Assembly: GCA_019802505.1 (NCBI GenBank)
Contig: JAFMOC010000198.1
Location: 452,001-516,000, forward strand
Length of the DNA: 64,000 nucleotides
Reading direction: 5' to 3'
Source: Corydoras sp. C115
Lineage: Eukaryota > Chordata > Actinopteri > Siluriformes > Callichthyidae
Shown here: piece by piece, positions 49,134 through 59,900 of the stretch
Position numbering within the stretch: the stretch's first letter is position 1
Layout of the letters: the number at the start of each line of letters is the position of its first letter
Made by a program: the position numbers and the translations under genes
Notes under the pieces: model-generated
What the model saw: the letters and a program-made list of their open reading frames with translations, nothing else
The model's database searches: none
Told to the model about the DNA's origin: nothing

Positions 49134-49440
49134 AAATAAGAGCAAAGCATATTAAGTTAAATGAAGTTGATGTTTATTCCTGTCTTAACAATTAATAATA
49201 TTAATTAATATTAATTAATATTAATATTAGTTAATAATATTCCTGTCTGTTTTTATTCCTATTCAGCTTCGGAAAACATTAATGTTTATTGAGTTTAATA
49301 CACGCCTGCAACCGAATGTGTGCTCTGAGTTCTGCCCCCGGTGCAGTTGGGTTGGACACCCCTGTATTAAAACCACCTGTTAATTACAATCGTAATCATA
49401 AAGGCCAATCGCAGTGCGAGTTGCGACCTTAGAGGGTCAC
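49080..49440. other. AT-rich spacer
   Basis: (ATT)n at about 49096-49130 and a short repeat of TTAATTAATA (49195-49240); no gene. Confidence 0.6.
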
Positions 49441-49449
49441 CTTGTGAGG

Positions 49450-49576
49450 ACCGAGGCATTGGGGGGGGGGGGGGGGGGCAAACATGCCAAGTGTGTGAGG
49501 TCAATCATCAAAGTCTCTTTGATCCTCAGCACCGAGAGGAGAACATGCCAAACCACTAAGCCACCGCACCGCCCCG
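49450..49576 (-). mobile_element. SINE family 1 fragment
   Basis: GAGAGGAGAACATGCCAAAC and CACTAAGCCACCGCACCGCC only, after a G-run. Confidence 0.6.
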
Positions 49577-50325
49577 CACTATGGTTTCGTTTTCCAAATT
49601 TCAAAGACATGCTGATGGGTACACTGGAGGTATTAATTGCCCCCCTGTTTGGTTAGAATCGTATGGTTGAGGACAAAACCTCCATAAAACCACTAACTGC
49701 AGAGCACACACACTCTTTCCTCTCTGTCCTCTCGTTTCTCGCTCTAAACGTACAAAACCACGACGGAAATCCACCTTATTATTCGTTTAAAGGACAAAAC
49801 GGCAGAGCGTCCATGTCTCCGTCCATGTCTCCGCCCTTGTCTCTCGCCCCTGCAGGCTGGCGGTGTTATGACATCATCAGGAGGATCTTTACAGACATGT
49901 CCCAGCGCAGACGGAAAGCAGTGTGCACTGCGTCGTCTTACCTCCCTCTTCTCGCGGCGGCAGCGGCGGCGCGTTCGGACCGTGCGGTTGGGAACCGTTT
50001 TCCGGAGCTCGGGGGTCCGTGTCTGCAAAGATCCTCCACGTGATGTCAGACCCTTAAAATAACCCGGCCCTGTCGGTAGCGGAACCGAGACGGTGACGTG
50101 GGCGCGGATGTTCTCGTCCCGAGATTCTATAATATATATCCATTAAAAAAAATGTATCGTATAATAAACGTAATAATATCTCTGGTTTCGTGAACTGGAG
50201 AACATGCCAAATATCAGACACGAGTCTTTCTCCAGAACCAACGCCATTATTATGTAATATTTGCTGAATCGAGAGCTTCATTAAAGGTAATCTCTATCCA
50301 AACTTTGATTAATTTAGTATTTCAG

Positions 50326-50397
50326 GAGGTGCACGCGGGCGTGGTCCCCGCACCCCCCCCCCCCCGGAACAGCGGCTCACCGGAATGCTGCGGTCAG
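50326..50397 (+). other. Candidate orphan exon, unassigned
   Basis: A 72-base open segment between acceptor TTTCAG and donor CAG|GTACGG. It encodes a Val/Pro-rich peptide (EVHAGVVPAPPPPRNSG...) with strong G/C bias at third positions. It could join in frame to 50574-50771. I recognise no homologue, and a C-run makes the frame fragile. Confidence 0.3.
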
Positions 50398-50573
50398 GTA
50401 CGGAGCGAAGGGCCCGAAATAAAACAGCGCTCCGACGTTTTTTCCCGAAGTGTTATATATATGACGGCAGGCCGGCGTGCGATTGGACGGACCCGCCCGG
50501 CGTACGCGGTGGGCGGAGCTCCCACGCCGAGCTCCCACGCCGTGCTGACTCGGCTCGACACTTTGTTTCGGAG

Positions 50574-50771
50574 ATCAGTGGGACGTCCGCCTCCATCAGC
50601 AAAAAGCTGGCCCACTCCACCTCCCCCCACCCTGTGGCCGCCCTCCGTCAGACCCCCCTAACTATCCCCAGCCAGACCCCCCCCCCCCCCCCCCCACCGT
50701 CAGCGGGCAGGACCGACAGCAATGTGCTGACCTCAGGACGCTCGGTCCGCACCGCTGGTTCGGATCAGTGA
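50574..50771 (+). other. Candidate orphan terminal exon, unassigned
   Basis: An open frame of 66 codons after an AG, reading ISGTSASISKKLAHSTSPHP, then a Pro run, ending at TGA 50769-50771. Third positions are mostly C/G and composition differs from the flanks. The poly-C run at about 50679-50696 may shift the frame. It could be a degraded gene or retrocopy, or chance in a GC-rich stretch. Confidence 0.3.
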
Positions 50772-50854
50772 CGATGTTGTGAGCACTGAGGGTTCCACCT
50801 GCCATCGGTTCTTGGCCATGACAGATACATAGGTAAAGGAGATGTACGGCCTCG

Positions 50855-51155
50855 GGAACCCCGAACCGGGAATCCCTAGTACTGAGAGAAGAACATGCTA
50901 AACCACTAAGCCACCGTGCCGCCAAAATTAAAAATAGAACCCGAAAAATATAAATAATACGTTCGGAAATCCTCTACAGGAAACTGTGAGTGAGTGTGTG
51001 CCCAGCGATAGATAGGTGCCCTGTCCTGGGTGTATCTGCCCAGTGCCCAAGACGTTCTCTCCTGGATGGGCATGGGGAACCCCCCCCCCCCCCCCCCCAA
51101 CGCCCGCGACCCTAATAGAGGATAAAGCGGAAGATGATGGATGGATGGAAGTTCC
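50855..51155. mobile_element. SINE family 1 fragments (-, then +)
   Basis: Reversed head 50855-50925, forward tail half 50985-51152 ending GATGATGGATGGATGG. Confidence 0.75.
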
Positions 51156-51199
51156 ACCTCGTACAGATCTAACAGAACACAGAACCCTAACAGAACCAC

Positions 51200-51470
51200 C
51201 CTAGGGTCGCGAGGTTGGTGGTGGGGGTGCCCATCCAGGGGAGAACGTTTTGGAATGTGGCGTTAATCCGTCCAAACAAACACAAATATAGGCGCAATTT
51301 AAAATAGGAGCGATATAGAGCAGCCAATTCACCTTAAATCCATGTTTTTGATCTGTGAGAGGACACTGGAGAGCGTGGAGAACCTGGGGGAACATAGAAA
51401 CTCCACCCAGATTGGGATTGCACCCTGGTGCTGAGGGGAGAACATGTTAACCACTATGCCGCCTGTTGCC
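51200..51470 (-). mobile_element. SINE family 1, diverged
   Basis: Reversed; CCCATCCAGGGGAGAACG to GTTAACCACTATGCCGCC. Confidence 0.75.
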
Positions 51471-51474
51471 TTAA

Positions 51475-52130
51475 AACTTTGTATATCATTGGAAACGTTC
51501 CTCCAACATGGTTCCACAAACGTTCTGCACTTGTATGTCGCTCCACTGGCGCCTTAGGTCCGGCTCGTCCCTGACACGCTCAGCGAGGTATAAATCCAGA
51601 GAACATTCGATCCTTTAAACCCTACCCCTGTTCTCCTGAGGTGGTTCTAACAGAACCTAGACGTAGGTTTTTGGTGATCCTCCTCATTTTTCTGTAGGGT
51701 GGTGTCACGCGCTCAGGAACCATCCTTTTTAGCCACTGGATGGCGTAGAAGAGAGTTTAAGGGCGGTAAGCACAAGCTTCAAACGAAAGTAAGTAGTTTA
51801 CCGCCCCGACAACGGTCGCCACAACCACTGTAATCCCTCGTGAGCGGCGGTTGCCATAACGACTGCATCACTCCACAGCGACGGCAAGGAAGGGAGCATC
51901 CTGTCTGCTCGGCCTGGGGATTAAACCCGGGACCTTATTGCCATGAGGTGAGGCACCACCATACCGCCCCCCCCCCCCAAAAAAAAAGCCCCCCCCCAAA
52001 AAAAAGCCCCCCCCCCAAAAAAAAACAAAAAAACAAATACAGTATTAATTAAACAGTGAGTATGAAGGTCAATGATAAGTGATGATGATATACTGTAGCG
52101 TTCTGATTGGTTGATTGTTGGTAATTCATT
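51475..52130. other. Spacer upstream of cryba1
   Basis: No exon seen. A decayed GCCCCCCCCAAAAAAA tandem lies at 51966-52036. Confidence 0.5.
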
Positions 52131-52133
52131 GCT

Positions 52134-52204
<71 letters not shown>

Positions 52205-52304
52205 CCCATAATAACATACCCACAGACCTCAGACCGTTTTGCATAAAGTCAAAGGAGTGGGCTGGACATCGGCATAAATGAATGGACATGCATGGACATG
52301 GTTC

Positions 52305-52360
<56 letters not shown>
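52134..52360 (+). repeat. Two (GT)n microsatellites
   Basis: 52134-52200 and 52308-52360, separated by about 105 bases of unique sequence. Confidence 0.97.
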
Positions 52361-52361
<1 letters not shown>

Positions 52362-52570
52362 ATGTATATGTCGCGATGTAAAGCCAGTTGAGGTCACTAC
52401 CCAGTGAGCTTCTGGCACCGAATGCAGTGTCACCTGCAGTTACACCCTCTGACTGTTAACCTCAGACTTTGGCTCTCGGTTTCTAGAGAACCGTCATTAA
52501 GTGGAAAAGCATCGCCGTGCGCGAGGTTCTGCTCAAGAACCCTTTCATATCGGGTTACACCTGACAGACC

Positions 52571-52575
<5 letters not shown>

Positions 52576-52603
<28 letters not shown>
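52576..52603 (+). repeat. Poly(T) run
   Basis: About 27 T, some 190 bases upstream of the cryba1 TATA box. Confidence 0.95.
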
Positions 52604-52745
52604 CCTCCGAAAGCTGCATGTAAGCACTTGACCCGACATGCATTAGAGTCCCGGGGGCCGTGGGCACGGTGCCCTCCTGGCAGCCATTAACACAGTCGGA
52701 GTAAAGCCAGTGGCTTTGACCGGAACAATGATCCCCGCCGCAAAT

Positions 52746-52756
52746 TGCTGACCAGC
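52746..52756 (+). promoter_or_regulatory. MARE-like site in cryba1 promoter
   Basis: TGCTGACCAGC is close to the Maf recognition element TGCTGACTCAGCA and lies about 37 bases upstream of the TATA box. Maf-family factors drive beta-crystallin promoters in vertebrate lens. Binding here is inferred. Confidence 0.45.
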
Positions 52757-52792
52757 GGGCGGCCCGTCGTCTAGCTGCCCATTTAGCCAACG

Positions 52793-52800
52793 TATAAATA
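52793..52800 (+). promoter_or_regulatory. cryba1 TATA box
   Basis: TATAAATA followed by GAGGCG. Transcription is expected about 30 bases downstream, near 52825, at the start of a short 5' noncoding exon. Confidence 0.75.
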
Positions 52801-52824
52801 GAGGCGTCGCTCCGGCTCAAGAGG

Positions 52825-52869
52825 CTGCTCTGTCAGGTCTGCTGATTGCTTTTTATTGGGAAGCTCCAG
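52825..52869 (+). other. cryba1: cryba1 5' noncoding exon (approximate start)
   Basis: The segment ends in CCAG followed by the strong donor GTAAGT (GT at 52870-52871) and lies just after the TATA box. The next acceptor AG is at 53117-53118, 29 bases before the ATG. The exon contains no ATG. The 5' edge is inferred from TATA spacing. Confidence 0.6.
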
Positions 52870-53147
52870 GTAAGTTGGGCATTTACGTTCTTCTTGGCTC
52901 ATTTTCGTGGTAAAGAATGATCTAGAACCCACAATCTGGCGTAATAATGCTACACAAGACGAGAAAACCTCATCCCGGTGACGCTTCCGGTGGAGTTTCA
53001 GTCCGAGCGCCAGCTCTCGGGAGCTTCTCAGATTTGGCTTCCCAATGAAACCAGTGGAAGGAACGTAATTCTGTTCTTCTGGTCACGTCAGCCACATCTC
53101 CACCTCTGTGTTCTCCAGGTCGCTCATCACCGAAGGTACCCGCAGAC

Positions 53148-55378
53148 ATGGCCCAGACCAATCCCATCCCACTGGGACCGTGGAAGGTGAGTCCTGATCT
53201 GAACATCTTGTGAGGCTTGGGGACAGTGAGGGATCATGACGTATCTGACTTGCAGATCACAGTGTACGACCAGGAGCACTTCCAAGGCAAACGTATGGAG
53301 TTCACAGCGTCCTGCCAGAACATCTTGGAGTGCGGCATGGACAATATCCGCTCCCTGAAGGTGGAGTGTGGAGCGTAAGTATCTCCACTGCTATATTAAA
53401 GCCAGCTTTTGGTCAAATATATCGTCTTTCGGTGGGTCGTGTTAGGAGCTATGATAGTCGTTACTCCAAATGCCCCTCCTGATGTTACCCTTTAATTTAT
53501 CTGGGCTTGAGATGGGCACTATGAGGGCACTGGTATACACCCCGCAGATATGACCCGTGTTCAACCCAATGGGAACCCGGTATGTTGGTACGTTCCCATC
53601 GTGGCCGTCTCCCCGTTTCTGCGCCTCGCCTCTTTTTAAATACCTGCTCATGGGTCGTTAGTGGAACGAGGTATATCCACGAGGTATAGCCACCATACAG
53701 TCGAGGTAGATCCACGTCTGTTAAAAAGCCAACTAACAAAATACTAGTAATATCTTATATAAGATATTACTAGTATTTTGTTAGTTGGCTTTTATACAGT
53801 ATATAAATTAAATATAACTATTTATTAACCGTGTATTCTGTAAACTCTGTTTAAATGAATAAAGCGTATTATAAAACGGTTAGTTCCGCTCCTCAAATCT
53901 GATTGGCTGAGCTGTTTGTTCAGCCATGACATCATTGACAAAAACACACCCCTCTGAGCTTCAAATTCGTAACAATGCGTGAAATACAATACATTATTTT
54001 ATCAAATAAAATACAGATTAATATAAACAGCGTCAACCGTGTTCTGTAACTTGGCCACTAGACGGCAGTGTTTCATCGTTAGAGAAACAGGAATCCTGTT
54101 ACTCAGCGATCGGCGTTCAACGGTTAAAAAACCGGATTAGATTTTGTGGCGGAAGAGCAGATTATTAACGATTTTGATTTCAATTAACGCATTTATGATT
54201 CCAACCTTGTTTTGCATTCTATTAAAGCAATAAGACACTCGAGGTTGTGTATTATTGTAAATAAATCACGTAAAGAGGCGGAACCGTACTCCGTAAGCTA
54301 CGTGTAATAACACCTCTTTATGTGACTTATTTACAATAATGCCATGCCGTCTCATACCATATTGCTTTATTATATATGCCCACTGCGACGTGCCTTTACC
54401 AGCATCCTCCTTTACATGTAACCCCCCCCCTACCCTGTGATGATGCCTCCTTGGGCAGCTGGGTGGGGTACGAGCACTCCAGCTTCTGTGGACAGCAGTT
54501 CATCCTAGAGAGAGGAGACTACCCTCGCTGGGAGGCATGGAGTGGCAGCAATGCCTACCATATCGAGAGGCTGACGTCCTTCCGCCCGGTCTGCTGTGCT
54601 GTGAGTCCAATCGCATGCCAGTCCAATCTCACCAGTCTTCCTAGGTGGCGCTTTAAGGGTCATCCAGACTGAGCCTGTGCTGATATGTGCAGAACCACAA
54701 GGACGCCAAGATAACGGTGTACGAGCGGGAGAACTTCATTGGGCACCAGTGGGAGATGAGCGATGACTACCCCTCCCTCCAGGCCATGGGATGGCCCAAC
54801 AACGAGATCGGATCCATGCAGGTTCAAAGCGGCGCGTGAGTATCATTGTCGACCTGATCCCCGAGCAGCCTGGGGGGTCCAGTTCCTCGAGTTTGACCAA
54901 GGTCACGACAATGACTCCAATGGGGTCCGTCAATTATCTGCAACGGGAGAATTTCCTTGTTAAAAACATTGATATACCTCAGCTTATGTACTCTTTGGCA
55001 TGTTCTCCACACAGTTGAGAACTTTCAATCACGTTACTGTTGTCGCTGGGCAGCTACGACCTTCCAGCGCATCGTCCCAGTGACTTGTGGAACAGGTTCT
55101 CCAGGATCCAGTCCAGCTCAGAATACTGTAGATTGGACGTCATTGGGTCCAAGCCCACCGGGAACCAGTCCGTTGGAGTTAATGAAGCTCCCCTCCACCC
55201 TGACCTCCTTCCTCTCCTGGTCTTTTCCAGATGGGTGTGCTACCAGTACCCCGGCTACCGCGGCTACCAGTACATCTTGGAGAGCGACCGGCATGGCGGC
55301 GAGTACAAACACTACCGAGAGTGGGGTTCCCACGCTCACACCTTCCAGGTGCAGTCCCTGCGCCGTGTCCACCAGTGA
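53148..55378 (+). CDS. cryba1: Beta-crystallin A1 (CRYBA1)
   Basis: Acidic beta crystallin of the lens. Coding exons: 53148-53186, 53256-53374, 54459-54600, 54693-54835 and 55231-55378 (TGA 55376-55378). All are GT-AG, giving 197 codons (196 aa; human A1 form 198). The start MAQTNPIPLGPWKITVYDQE is nearly the human A1 start. Exons 2-5 of the coding part each encode one Greek key: FQGKRMEF, WVGYEHSSFCGQQFILERGDYPRW, then KITVYERENFIGHQWEMSDDYPS, and WVCYQYPGYRGYQYILE with HYREWGSHA. SGSNAYHIERLTSFRPVC is diagnostic for A1/A3. The upstream in-frame ATG that makes the longer A3 form in mammals is absent, since neither the 5' exon nor the 29-base leader has an ATG. The TATA box at 52793 and AATAAA at 55606 frame the unit. 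The intron after 53374 carries a 70-bp perfect palindrome and a hairpin-ended repeat. Confidence 0.96.
53724..53793. repeat. 70-base perfect palindrome, cryba1 intron
   Basis: Two 35-base arms meet without spacer at CTTATATAAG. The arms start AAAAGCCAACTAACAAAATA. It lies in the intron between exons ending at 53374 and starting at 54459. Confidence 0.95.
53845..54375 (+). repeat. Hairpin-ended repeat (family A), near complete
   Basis: TCTGATTGGCTGAGCTGTTT, GCGTGAAATACAATACATTA, CACTAGACGGCAGTG, GAATCCTGTTACTCAGCGAT, AACGCATTTATGATTCC, then an inverted repeat with arms at about 54222-54290 and 54305-54372. Confidence 0.75.
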
Positions 55379-55605
55379 AGGCGGTTCCCCGGCGCTCCCC
55401 CCCTCCTCCACCCGCCTCGACCTCCATCCCCCTTTGATCTCCAACGTGGCGGCACCCCTTAGAGATCCGGCGCTACACGGCAAAGTGTTTACAGAGCCTC
55501 TGCCTCACCGCCAGGCGAAGGGCGGGCGTGGCAGAGCGCCGGATGTGAACGACGCAGTCATGTGACTTTATCATTGTCACAGTGTGATCTGTACGAAAGT
55601 ATTCC

Positions 55606-55611
55606 AATAAA
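55606..55611 (+). promoter_or_regulatory. cryba1 poly(A) signal
   Basis: AATAAA about 230 bases after the stop, at the end of a GC-rich 3' UTR. It is the first such signal downstream. Confidence 0.75.
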
Positions 55612-55949
55612 GTTTCAAAATGGACACGTCTTCCCGAGTGCGTCTTTGTTCTCGGGTGATGCGGCTAACACAAAGCTGTGTGTGAGTCATCGACGCGAAC
55701 AATGCGTCCTAACGCCACCGCCGCCGTTGCCGCCATCCATCAATCAGACGAGTGGGAAAATGACGTGACTCATTTATGTGAAGAACCCAGCTGCGAAGTT
55801 CTGATGGATTTATATATATATAAAATCTATAACGACTGTTGTTACGATTACCGCTATATTTGACAAACTACTTTGGGCCCATGAAGAGGTTTATGTACTC
55901 TTTACACCTTAAAGCAACTCATTCATTCATTCATTCACGTTTCAAGCTT

Positions 55950-56100
55950 TGGGCAGTTCCTCGGAATCCCAGTTCCTCTGAAGTTATCATTGTGTGCTTG
56001 GGTGCAAGGCCCCCAAACCCTTATGGCTCCAGAGGGCGCTGTATCAAGCCTGTGCTCGCTTTTGGATAAAAGCGTCTGCTAAATGATCACATGTAAAAAA
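55950..56100 (+). mobile_element. SINE family 2, 5' truncated
   Basis: Ends with TTTTGGATAAAAGCGTCTGC followed by TAAATGATCACATGTAAAA. Confidence 0.7.
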
Positions 56101-56317
56101 TGTCATGGGTTTGCCTCAGTGGAGACGTATATCAGGTTTGATATAGGTTTACGCGATGCCCTCTGTTCCCTAACGAGTGCACCAGTTGGTAGCGTCCGGT
56201 TATGCGTCAATAAACGTTTACACCATTCGCAGGCAATGCCATCTCTGGCCAAGTGATTGGTTAGTAATAAATACAGTAGCCTTCTTTGATAGGTTGCCAT
56301 GCATCAGTAGGGTACAA

Positions 56318-56512
56318 TGGGTGTAGTAGCTCAGTGGTCAGGGTGTTGGGCTGTCAATCTAAAGGTTGAGGGTTCAAATCCCAAGTTCTATAAAGTTATC
56401 CATGAGGGTCCTTGAGCAAGACCCTTAACCCTCATTGCTCCTGTGGTCAACCCTGTGCTCGTTTTATAAGTCGCTTCGCGTCTGCTGAATGACCAAATGT
56501 AAATGTAATGGC
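56318..56512 (+). mobile_element. SINE family 2, near full
   Basis: GTGTAGTAGCTCAGTGGTCA head, GGTTCAAATCCC B box, CCTTGAGCAAGACCCTTAAC, and tail CTGAATGACCAAATGTAAAT. Confidence 0.85.
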
Positions 56513-56529
56513 GTACAATGTGGCACTGA

Positions 56530-56765
56530 GGTGATACTCAAGGTGGCGCTGTACGAGTGGATCACAAACACCATACTGTGACTGCGGGACCATTAACGAT
56601 CCACCACCCAAGATGATGATAGAGCGTACAGAGTCCCCTCAGCACAACAACCATCACCAACCAATGATCCACCACCCTAATAACACGTGCTCTGCGTTGG
56701 TCCTGATCATCAGAGAACATACCAAAGCGAATTAACCGAATTAAAAGTGTAGATGCAGCTGAGAA
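56530..56765. repeat. Palindromic element (family B), diverged
   Basis: ATCCACCACCCAAGATGATG and ATCCACCACCCTAATAACAC flank the middle part. Confidence 0.5.
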
Positions 56766-56961
56766 CGCTGAAGTACTCTGAAGAACGTTGGACGCTTGTC
56801 GCCCTCTTGTGGTCTGAGGCGACACTGCGGCTCGAGGGATCCGGAAATGGGTCTGACGTCACACGAAAACATTGCAGACCAGCCTTCGCAGCGTCCCGAA
56901 GTCGACGAACTGTTTTTACTTTTATTACTTTTTATTTATTATTCAGTGAAATCGCGCAGTG

Positions 56962-59900
56962 ATGTCGGCGCTGCTGGCGGTTATCGGCGGCACGGTGCTG
57001 TTTTATCTGTTAGTTTATTACAATGTCTTCAGAGGAGGTCGCTGCAAAAGCAGAGTCACGCTGACGGGAAAGACGGCTGTAGTTACAGGTGAGTTTAAAA
57101 ACTAGATTAATATCAGTTTAAACATCAGGAATGAATAATTACACTCATTATACATGATATAAGGCGTGTGGAATAGTTTTTATATTAGTATAGTATAGTA
57201 AATATAGTATAGGAATAGTATAGTACATATATTATAGTAAGTATAGTATAGGAATAGTATAGTAAATATAGTATAGTAAATATAATATAGTAATAGTATA
57301 GTATAGAAATAGTATAGTAAATATAGTATAGTAAGTATATTATAGGAATAGTATAGTACATATAGTTTAGTAAGTATAGTATAGGAATAGTATAGTAAAT
57401 ATAGTATAGTAAATATAATATAGTAATAGTATAGAAATAGTATAGTAAATATAGTATAGTAAGTATAGTATAGTAAATATAGTATAGGAATAGTATAGTA
57501 CATATAGTATATAGGTATAGTATAGGAATAGTATAGTAAATATAGTATAGTAAGTGTAGAATAGTACATAGAGTATAGTAAGTATAGTATAGGAATAGTA
57601 TAGTAAATATAGTATAGTATAGTAAATTTAGTATAGTAAATATAGTATAGTATCGTAAATATAGTATAGGAATAGTATAGTACATATAGTATAGTATAGC
57701 AATAGTATAGTAAGTGTAGTATAGTACATAGAGTATAGTAAGTATAGTATAGGAATAGTATAGTAAATATAGTATAGTATAGTAAATATAGTATAGTAAG
57801 TATAGTAATAGTATAGTATAGTATCGTAAATATAGTATAGTATAGGAATATAGTAAGTATAGTATAGTACATATAGTATAGTAAGTATAGTGTAGGAATA
57901 GTATAGTAAATATAGTAATAGTATAGTAAATATAGTAATAGTATAGTAAATATAGTAATAGTATAGTAAATATGGTGTAGTATAGAAATAGGATAGTAAA
58001 TATAGTATAGTATAGTATAATATTGTATATTATATACAACACACTAACACACCTGCACCACCACGAGTGTCAGTATCACTGTAGTACTGAGTATCATCCA
58101 CCACCTACCGATTCGACAAACTCACACTTTGGGCGCATGAGGAGGTTTATTTACTCTTTAAAGCAACTCCAGGGGCTTTATATTTTGTAATTTTTAGGGA
58201 GCTGTCAACCGCACGCCTCGCGACTTGATTTAGGGCGTGTCAGCGCGATTTCAGTACCATGACGACTGCTGGAGCCTATATGCTGGGATAGGCTCCAGCG
58301 CCTCCGGTGAAAGACACATTATCAACATTATCAGCTTCTTTCCTCGTTCGTGTCCAGCCTCCCAGGTTTTGTTTTTGTTGAAGTTGTGTTTTTTTTGTCC
58401 CAGGTGCGAACACCGGCATCGGAAAGACGACTGCGCTGGAGCTGGCAAGACGAGGCGCCAGGGTGGTTCTGGCCTGTCGCAACAAAGAGAAAGCCGAGGC
58501 TGCAGTGTATGACATCAGAAGGGTGAGGAGGTCGTTTCAGTGGAGGACGCGGGTTTGAGGATGAAACCATCAGGTCTGGTGTCTACTTTAGAGAACTTTA
58601 GAGAACCATGAGATGAAGACCGATTAGATCTTCACGTGTCATCGTTTGGTCTTCTGTAGTGGACTGGGTGTTCTCTCGATCGTTTCATATCAGAGTTCCG
58701 CAGTCGTCCAACATCACTGAGGGGTTCCAGTCGCCGTGGTAACACCGCGCCATCGTGGTGATGTCATCATATGATGAGTGAGACACAGAACCGATTTCCA
58801 ATGATGAAGATTGTAGAAGACTGTAGAAGGTTCCAGTTTGAGGCAGTTCTCGATAGTTGACGTTTTAATTTTCAGCAACGTCCTTAATTGAGGTCCACGT
58901 GATGTTCTCTGGTTCCACCTGCAGATCTTCATCTGATTCCTTCATGATGTGTCTTGACACCTTCTTCTTCCTGGGATGGGTTCTTCATGTGCAACACGGG
59001 TCAAGAACATCAAGGACATTTGGACAACATTGGGGTCCGCTTAAGTTGCATACAATGTGGAGGCGGAAATATATTGTCGTTGGGTTCCGTTGACTGCTGA
59101 TGAATCTGAATCAGCCAGTTCTTTATAGTACAAAGTGACTCTTCGTCATGATTCACTAAGGAATCATTTAATGGAACGTGACGGAAAATTCCGAGCTCGT
59201 TCCCGCTTTGTTTTGATGAGGTTGTTGGTTCCGGTTCTTCGCAGGAAACCGGGAACCATTCTGTGATCTTCATGCATCTGGATCTGGCCAGCCTGAAGTC
59301 CGTGCGCCGTTTTGCGGAGACCTTCCTGAAGACGGAACCCAGACTGGATCTTCTGATCAACAACGCAGGTGGGTTCCGGGTGCGTTCCGAGCTCCGCCTC
59401 CGTTGGTTCCGTGAGTCCATGCAGCTGATGTGCGGAACCCCTGGTAGGTGTGTGGGGCCCGGGCCGGACGGAGGACGGCTTTGGCGTGGCGTTCGGGGTG
59501 AACCACCTGGGCCACTTCCTGCTGACTCAGCTGCTGCTGGATCGGCTGAAGGCGACGGGACAGGCCCGTGTGGTCAACGTGTCGGCCCTGCTGCACCGCC
59601 AGGGCACGGTGGACTTTGGCACGCTGGCGGCGCACCGGGACCTGGTGACGGGTCAGTCGTCGTGGCACTGCTTCAAGGCCTACTGCCACAGCAAGCTCTG
59701 CAACGTGCTGTTCACCCGCGAGCTCGCCAACCGCCTAGAGGGCGCCGGTGTCACCTGCTACAGCCTGCACCCCGGTTAGTGACCCATCGGTTCGGCCTTA
59801 ACCCGCCGTCTCTCCCTCGCCGTTAACGTCTGCTGACCGGTCTCTCCGTGTCTCTGCCCCAGGGGTCATCGCCACGGAGCTGAGCCGCGGTATGAGCACC

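Noticed and set aside
57180..58042. Minus-strand open frames up to 285 residues of Tyr/Leu/Ile
   Set aside because: Translation of the TATAG array; no start context and no domain.
58265..58305. Small inverted repeat CTGGAGCCTAT / ATAGGCTCCAG
   Set aside because: It matches a fragment common in fish SINEs and is too short to stand alone.
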